In this document: positions 60,729-64,000 of the stretch, one piece after another | How positions within the stretch are numbered: the stretch's first letter is position 1 | Layout of the letters: the number at the start of each line of letters is the position of its first letter | NCBI GenBank assembly: GCA_964475835.1 | Contig: CAYYYL010000002.1 | Span: forward strand, 1-64,000 | Length of the DNA: 64,000 bases | Origin: JABDCI01 sp964475835 | Lineage (GTDB): Bacteria; Verrucomicrobiota; Verrucomicrobiia; JABWAM01 | Direction: 5' to 3' | Program-made: the position numbers and the translations under genes | Notes under the pieces: model-generated | Databases searched by the model: none | Told to the model about the DNA's origin: nothing | What the model saw: the letters and a program-made list of their open reading frames with translations, nothing else

Positions 60729-60986
60729 CTCATGAATAAAGTGGGTGGCGCGAAAGGCTGTTTTGGCCGAATCCAAGGCGACGAGGCTGGAGAATCCCCT
60801 CAGTGGGCTTTGACTGCCGAGTCAACGCTGGAAGCGGCCAAAATAGCCATCGCCCAAAGGGTTGCGCAGCTTTTGGGCGGCGGCGGCGTTGCGCTCGCGC
60901 TCCGAGATCGCTGCGGATATCGCAGCGACTCGCACGCTTGGCCGACGCCCAAAATTTGCAGCAACGCCACCCATTTTATTCATGAG
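60729..60986. repeat. 258-bp element with 22-bp terminal inverted repeats, MITE-like
   Basis: Arms at 60729-60750 and 60965-60986 (starting CTCATGAATAAA and ending TTATTCATGAG) match at 21 of 22 positions. Inside are nested inverted repeats (60756-60769 with 60835-60848, one mismatch) and a perfect CGCTGCG-N5-CGCAGCG hairpin near 60910. The element fills the gene-poor stretch between leuS and rdgB, and its right arm contains the rdgB start codon. No gene in it can be supported. Confidence 0.7.
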
Positions 60987-61602
60987 ACAGCTTCTTATTC
61001 TGGCTACGGGCAACGCCCACAAGGCTCGTGAATTTGCAGAAATGCTTGGTTCATGGGAGGTTCTTACGTTGAAGAACATTGGTTTCCAGGGGGATATTCT
61101 CGAGAATGGACGAACGTTCGAAGAAAACGCCCAAATCAAAGCGGCATCCGTAATGGATTTTCTGAAGCAAAATCCGGTTTGTGGTGGGGGAGTCTCCGTG
61201 GTTTGTGCGGACGATTCGGGGCTTGAAGTGGATCATTTGGGGGGGGCACCCGGGGTTCTTTCCGCCCGATTCGCCGGGATCCCGTCCAATGACGCTGCCA
61301 ACACGTCGAAACTTCTGGAAGCACTCGCGGGTGTTGCGGGTGTGAACCGGACGGCGCGATTTCGTTGTGTGATCGCAGCTGCAACGCTGGGGATGAATGC
61401 TCCCGAAAAAATATTTTCAGGGTCTTGCGAGGGAAAGATAGGATTCCAACCCAAGGGGACCCATGGATTTGGGTATGACCCTGTGTTTTTTCCAGAGGGA
61501 TTTTGTCATACTTTTGCCGAAATCCAGTCGGACGAAAAAAACCGGATCAGTCATCGATCCAAGGCTGTGGCGGCGTTTAAAAAGTGGCTTCAAACCTTAT
61601 GA
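60982..61602 (+). CDS. rdgB: XTP/dITP diphosphatase RdgB
   Basis: The 206-residue protein begins MRQLLILATGNAHKAREFAEML and has FEENAQIKA, CADDSGLEVDHLGGAPGVLSARFAG and GTHGFGYDPVFFPEG, then SHRSKAVAAF, the full Ham1/RdgB pattern. It removes ITP/XTP from nucleotide pools. The ATG at 60982 lies in the right arm of the inverted-repeat element; 39 codons of upstream open frame (from 60862) are element sequence and not plausible protein. It overlaps the next gene (ATGA). Confidence 0.93.
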   Translation: MRQLLILATGNAHKAREFAEMLGSWEVLTLKNIGFQGDILENGRTFEENAQIKAASVMDFLKQNPVCGGGVSVVCADDSGLEVDHLGGAPGVLSARFAGIPSNDAANTSKLLEALAGVAGVNRTARFRCVIAAATLGMNAPEKIFSGSCEGKIGFQPKGTHGFGYDPVFFPEGFCHTFAEIQSDEKNRISHRSKAVAAFKKWLQTL

Positions 61603-62141
61603 AATTCACCCTCCTCCTTTCGATATGGTTGGGTTTGGCGTTAACGCTCCTGGCACGGGATTTTCCGAACAAGGGGAAGGAGGACATGTATCTCATGTAC
61701 ATGAAGTTCGCTTCTGACAGTAAAATTGAAGGAACGCGTCTCCGGGATCGGGCGAAACACGAGCCCGAGGATCTGGCAGCTCTGGATAAGGAAGGGGCCG
61801 AACTTTGTTTTAAAGATGCTGAGCTGGCGGAGAAGGCTGCTATGGCGGTGAGGAAGGCGAATTTTCGGGATAAAAAAGAAGCCGACCTGGCCCATGAGGA
61901 AATTCTTGAGAAGAAGAAGGCTCTTGCAAAGCGGATCGAGGAGTTGAAGCGATCGAAAGTCGCTAAAAAAGAACCTCCGAAGGTGGATCCTGTAAATTCC
62001 AAAATCGCTGCAACCCCAGAACCCCTTCGTGAAGGAGAGGTGGAGATGGGGGAATATGGGGAATATGCCCGGACGCCCGAGGAAGTGGATCGTTGGTTGA
62101 AGGAGGAGGACATCAAACCGAAGCCTGTTTCAGACAGGTGA
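61599..62141 (+). CDS. Small exported charged protein, unknown function
   Basis: The 180-residue protein has a signal peptide (MKFTLLLSIWLGLALTLLA) and a Lys/Glu/Ala-rich helical or coiled-coil body (KIEGTRLRDRAKHEPEDLAALDKEGAELCFKDAELAEKAAMAVRKA...). Its ATG overlaps the rdgB stop (ATGA), so it is translationally coupled. Convergent with the DUF2851 gene over 12 bp. No family recognised. Confidence 0.65.
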   Translation: MKFTLLLSIWLGLALTLLARDFPNKGKEDMYLMYMKFASDSKIEGTRLRDRAKHEPEDLAALDKEGAELCFKDAELAEKAAMAVRKANFRDKKEADLAHEEILEKKKALAKRIEELKRSKVAKKEPPKVDPVNSKIAATPEPLREGEVEMGEYGEYARTPEEVDRWLKEEDIKPKPVSDR

Positions 62142-63452
62142 GATAGGCTGGGATGGGGGGAGAGAGTCCACCGCCTGGGGAAGGAGGAATCCAAAGTCCT
62201 GAGCGATTTGTGTCAGTCCTTGTTGTTGCCGCATCGTTTTGGGAGGTGGGATGTTGAGTTCGTAGGCTGCCTGTTTCGAAATACGATGGGCCTGTGAGAC
62301 GGGTAGCCGTTCGTAGTGCTGTAGAATCTGATAGACAAATTCCGGATCAGAAGACTGGGCCTGTGCCATCCCGAATGGGAGAATCACATTGGTCACGATT
62401 TCCAGCCAGCGATCCCGTCCTAAAAGTGAAACAGGTTTTCGCAATACCGTTCCATTCCGGGAGTATCGGAACGACCAGAATGCGTGGGTGATTTTTGGAG
62501 GAGAAAGATGGTGGGGGAGGTCCGTAAGGATTTGCAGGAACCAGGCGGCAACGCACGGATGGGGGTGGGTGAGAATGGCCAGGGCCGCCAGGCGTCGCTG
62601 GGGGTGATTTGCGGGTCGAACCTGGGCGAGACGAAGAGGATGTCTCGCCCCCTCGGAAAGGAGAATTTCAATTCGGTCCTCGAGAGAAGTTTGTTGTGTT
62701 AGCTTTTTCCAGGATTGACGGCGGGCGATTTCACGAAAGGCGAATTTATTGTGCTTGTAACCGAGTGCTTCACTCAGAACCTGGTAGGCAGTTTGAGAGG
62801 GATCAACGTCATCCATTTCCTTTCGAATACGTGCCGCTTTTTGCTCGAGTCGATAGACCCCTGCAGATTCCACCTGAAGGAGAATCTCGTCCCTGGTAAG
62901 GTGGCTGAGCCATTTTTGTGGCTGCACCCGGGTCGGGGGCATGGGATAACGATCGGGATCAAGGGATTCCAGGAGTTCGCCTAGAGAGGATTGCAAATAA
63001 GGATGCAATGCCAATTGAGGAACCACATGGCCCTGGGAGGTTTTGATTTCCTTTGCATCCACTGCCTCCCAAAGTGACACATCCAGGATGACGTGATCAT
63101 AGGCATGATTGAGTGAATGCCGATGATCCTTCCATCCTGTGGAGTGAAGATGAATTTCGACATCTCCCATCCATGTTTGATTTCCGATCCGGATTTTTGC
63201 ATTTCTGAAATCCGGTCCGCCTTCCGAATTCCAGTTGCCGGGTGAAAGAATTTCAAGCGATTCACCGCTTAGGGTTCTTAAGCGATGAGTGTCAAAAATC
63301 TGATCGGCCCAGATGGCTTGAACGAAGCGTTCTGTCAGGGGGATGGGATCGTAAAAGGGTGCGGATTCGCGCAATCGTTGTATGGAGGGGAAGGTTTGCT
63401 CGCGAAGCTGTTGATAGGCAAGGGATGTTGGGGATTCGCTGGGTGAGCCCAT
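62130..63452 (-). CDS. DUF2851-family protein
   Basis: The 440-residue protein has the DUF2851 signature: ILSPGNWNSEGGPDFRNAKIRIGNQTWMGDVEIHLHSTGWKDHRHSLNHAYDHVILDV, then a helical C-terminal region. The Asp-Glu...His arrangement (GPDF, GDVEIH) resembles a nuclease-like metal site, but the function of the family is unknown to me. ATG at 63452 (MGSPSESPT) is chosen; GTG at 63533 would add 27 residues. Confidence 0.8.
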   Translation of the reverse strand: MGSPSESPTSLAYQQLREQTFPSIQRLRESAPFYDPIPLTERFVQAIWADQIFDTHRLRTLSGESLEILSPGNWNSEGGPDFRNAKIRIGNQTWMGDVEIHLHSTGWKDHRHSLNHAYDHVILDVSLWEAVDAKEIKTSQGHVVPQLALHPYLQSSLGELLESLDPDRYPMPPTRVQPQKWLSHLTRDEILLQVESAGVYRLEQKAARIRKEMDDVDPSQTAYQVLSEALGYKHNKFAFREIARRQSWKKLTQQTSLEDRIEILLSEGARHPLRLAQVRPANHPQRRLAALAILTHPHPCVAAWFLQILTDLPHHLSPPKITHAFWSFRYSRNGTVLRKPVSLLGRDRWLEIVTNVILPFGMAQAQSSDPEFVYQILQHYERLPVSQAHRISKQAAYELNIPPPKTMRQQQGLTQIAQDFGFLLPQAVDSLPPSQPISPV

Positions 63453-63617
63453 GGTGAAGACAAAAGGCGAATTGTTTCCCTTTGGCAACTCCTCTTTTTC
63501 AAATTGAAGGGGGCGAATGATCGTTTGACGCACCCCCTATTTTTTGAGACCGTACGGCACGCGAACGCCTGGCAGAAACCTGCTACCCGTGGCGCGTTCA
63601 CAGAAAGAGAATTCCCG

Positions 63618-64000
63618 TTGGATACGGTATCCGTTCATCGCCCCCGTAATGTAGATTGGAAACGTGCCGCAGCTCTCCTTTATGGAGATTGGGGAACGAG
63701 CAAGGCCTACGTCATTGGGCTCGCATTTGTTGCCGCCCAATATTCGTCACTTCCCATTATTTTGGCCGTGTGCGCCCTGACGGCTGTGGTGGCCTACAAC
63801 TATCTCATTATTTGCAATCACTTCCCGGATGGAGGGGGGGTGTATTCGGCAGCGCGAGATCAGAGCCGGTTGCTTGCGGTGATCGGAGCTCTGTTGCTTG
63901 TCGCAGATTTGACGGTTACCGCATCCCTGAGTGGATGGAGTGCCTTGCGGTATCTTGGTTTGAATGAACACGTGGGGCTCGCCACGGTGGTTCTGATTTT
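63618..64000 (+). CDS. APC-superfamily permease-like membrane protein, 3' end cut by window
   Basis: An open frame runs to the window end and reads FPLDTVSVHRPRNVDWKRAAALLYGDWGTSKAYVIGLAF, AAQYSSLPIILAVCALTAVVAYNYLIICNHFPDGGGVYSAARDQSRLLAVIGALLLVADLTVTASLSGW. The hydrophobic helices and the GDWGTS and FPDGGGVYSAAR motifs fit the APC amino acid/polyamine/cation permease group. No ATG is available at the start; TTG at 63618 is the best guess. The substrate is unknown and most of the protein lies beyond the window. Confidence 0.7.
   Translation, partial: MDTVSVHRPRNVDWKRAAALLYGDWGTSKAYVIGLAFVAAQYSSLPIILAVCALTAVVAYNYLIICNHFPDGGGVYSAARDQSRLLAVIGALLLVADLTVTASLSGWSALRYLGLNEHVGLATVVLI

Noticed and set aside
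60862..60981. Upstream open frame extending rdgB by about 40 codons
   Set aside because: It is sequence of the inverted-repeat element, and the normal RdgB N-terminus starts at 60982.
1..64000. CRISPR arrays, rRNA genes, tmRNA, or complete insertion sequences
   Set aside because: No regular spacer-repeat pattern, ribosomal RNA sequence or transposase gene was seen on either strand.

Overview
The window looks like a chromosomal scaffold from an uncultured or draft-assembled member of the Verrucomicrobiota (PVC superphylum). Two runs of ten N mark assembly joins. The assignment rests on gene content and order: a pseudopilin cassette of the kind common in Verrucomicrobia (GspG-, H-, I-, J- and K/PilX-like genes in a row), DUF1559-like prepilins with an H-x9-DG motif, LamG proteins with signal peptides, and an exonuclease-coaE-rho block that matches the polA-coaE-rho order known from Chlamydia. 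LPS heptose genes and a PagL-like outer-membrane enzyme point to a Gram-negative envelope. No rRNA operon, CRISPR array or complete insertion sequence was seen.

Layout. 1-2834: a metal-response block with a TRASH-type Cys protein (cut by the window start), a heavy-metal-binding-domain lipoprotein, a TPMT-like methyltransferase, and an operon in the order anti-sigma-like gene, CnrX-like sensor, ECF sigma factor, preceded by a small secreted Cys protein. 2835-4631: a non-coding stretch with paired TTGACGC repeats, an intact tyrosine recombinase and tRNA-Ser(CGA). This makes the left end a candidate integrated island whose cargo is the metal block. 4649-17353: housekeeping genes (response regulator, Rieske protein, Nudix, YgfZ, TadA, NagZ, a divergent dihydropteroate-synthase-like protein, a tandem nucleoside-diphosphate kinase, an aminotransferase, MetH).

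17350-33410: an unknown membrane protein, two LamG paralogues on either side of tRNA-Gly(CCC), PlsY-GpsA for phospholipid synthesis, then a minus-strand run from purD and purE through a degenerate S41-like peptidase, a PagL-like barrel, a gamma-carbonic anhydrase and envelope lipoprotein/TPR proteins. HisC, an FmdB-type zinc ribbon, two envelope proteins of unknown role and tRNA-Gly(TCC) follow. 33625-41611: the pseudopilin region. A plus-strand H-x9-DG prepilin is followed by a tightly coupled minus-strand operon of four GspG-like genes, then H-, I-, J- and K-like genes. At its head sits a BrnT/CopG-type toxin-antitoxin pair whose antitoxin stop overlaps the TTG start of the first pseudopilin.

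41728-64000: GmhA-like isomerase, a lipoprotein glycosidase broken by the second N run, PanD, ThrB, Rex, RecJ, YicC, Gmk, stand-alone CoaC, PurN, RfaE2, an SRPBCC protein, Rpe, a stand-alone 5'-3' exonuclease, CoaE, Rho, a frameshifted prepilin, NadA, LeuS, RdgB, a DUF2851 protein and the start of an APC-type permease. A 258-bp inverted-repeat element covers the rdgB start codon.

The points most worth a second look are the toxin-antitoxin-headed, GspG-multiplied pseudopilin operon, the CnrYXH-like metal-sensing operon beside an integrase with arm-type-like repeats, several enzyme homologues with lost catalytic residues, and the first N run, which the sequence shows to be a false gap.
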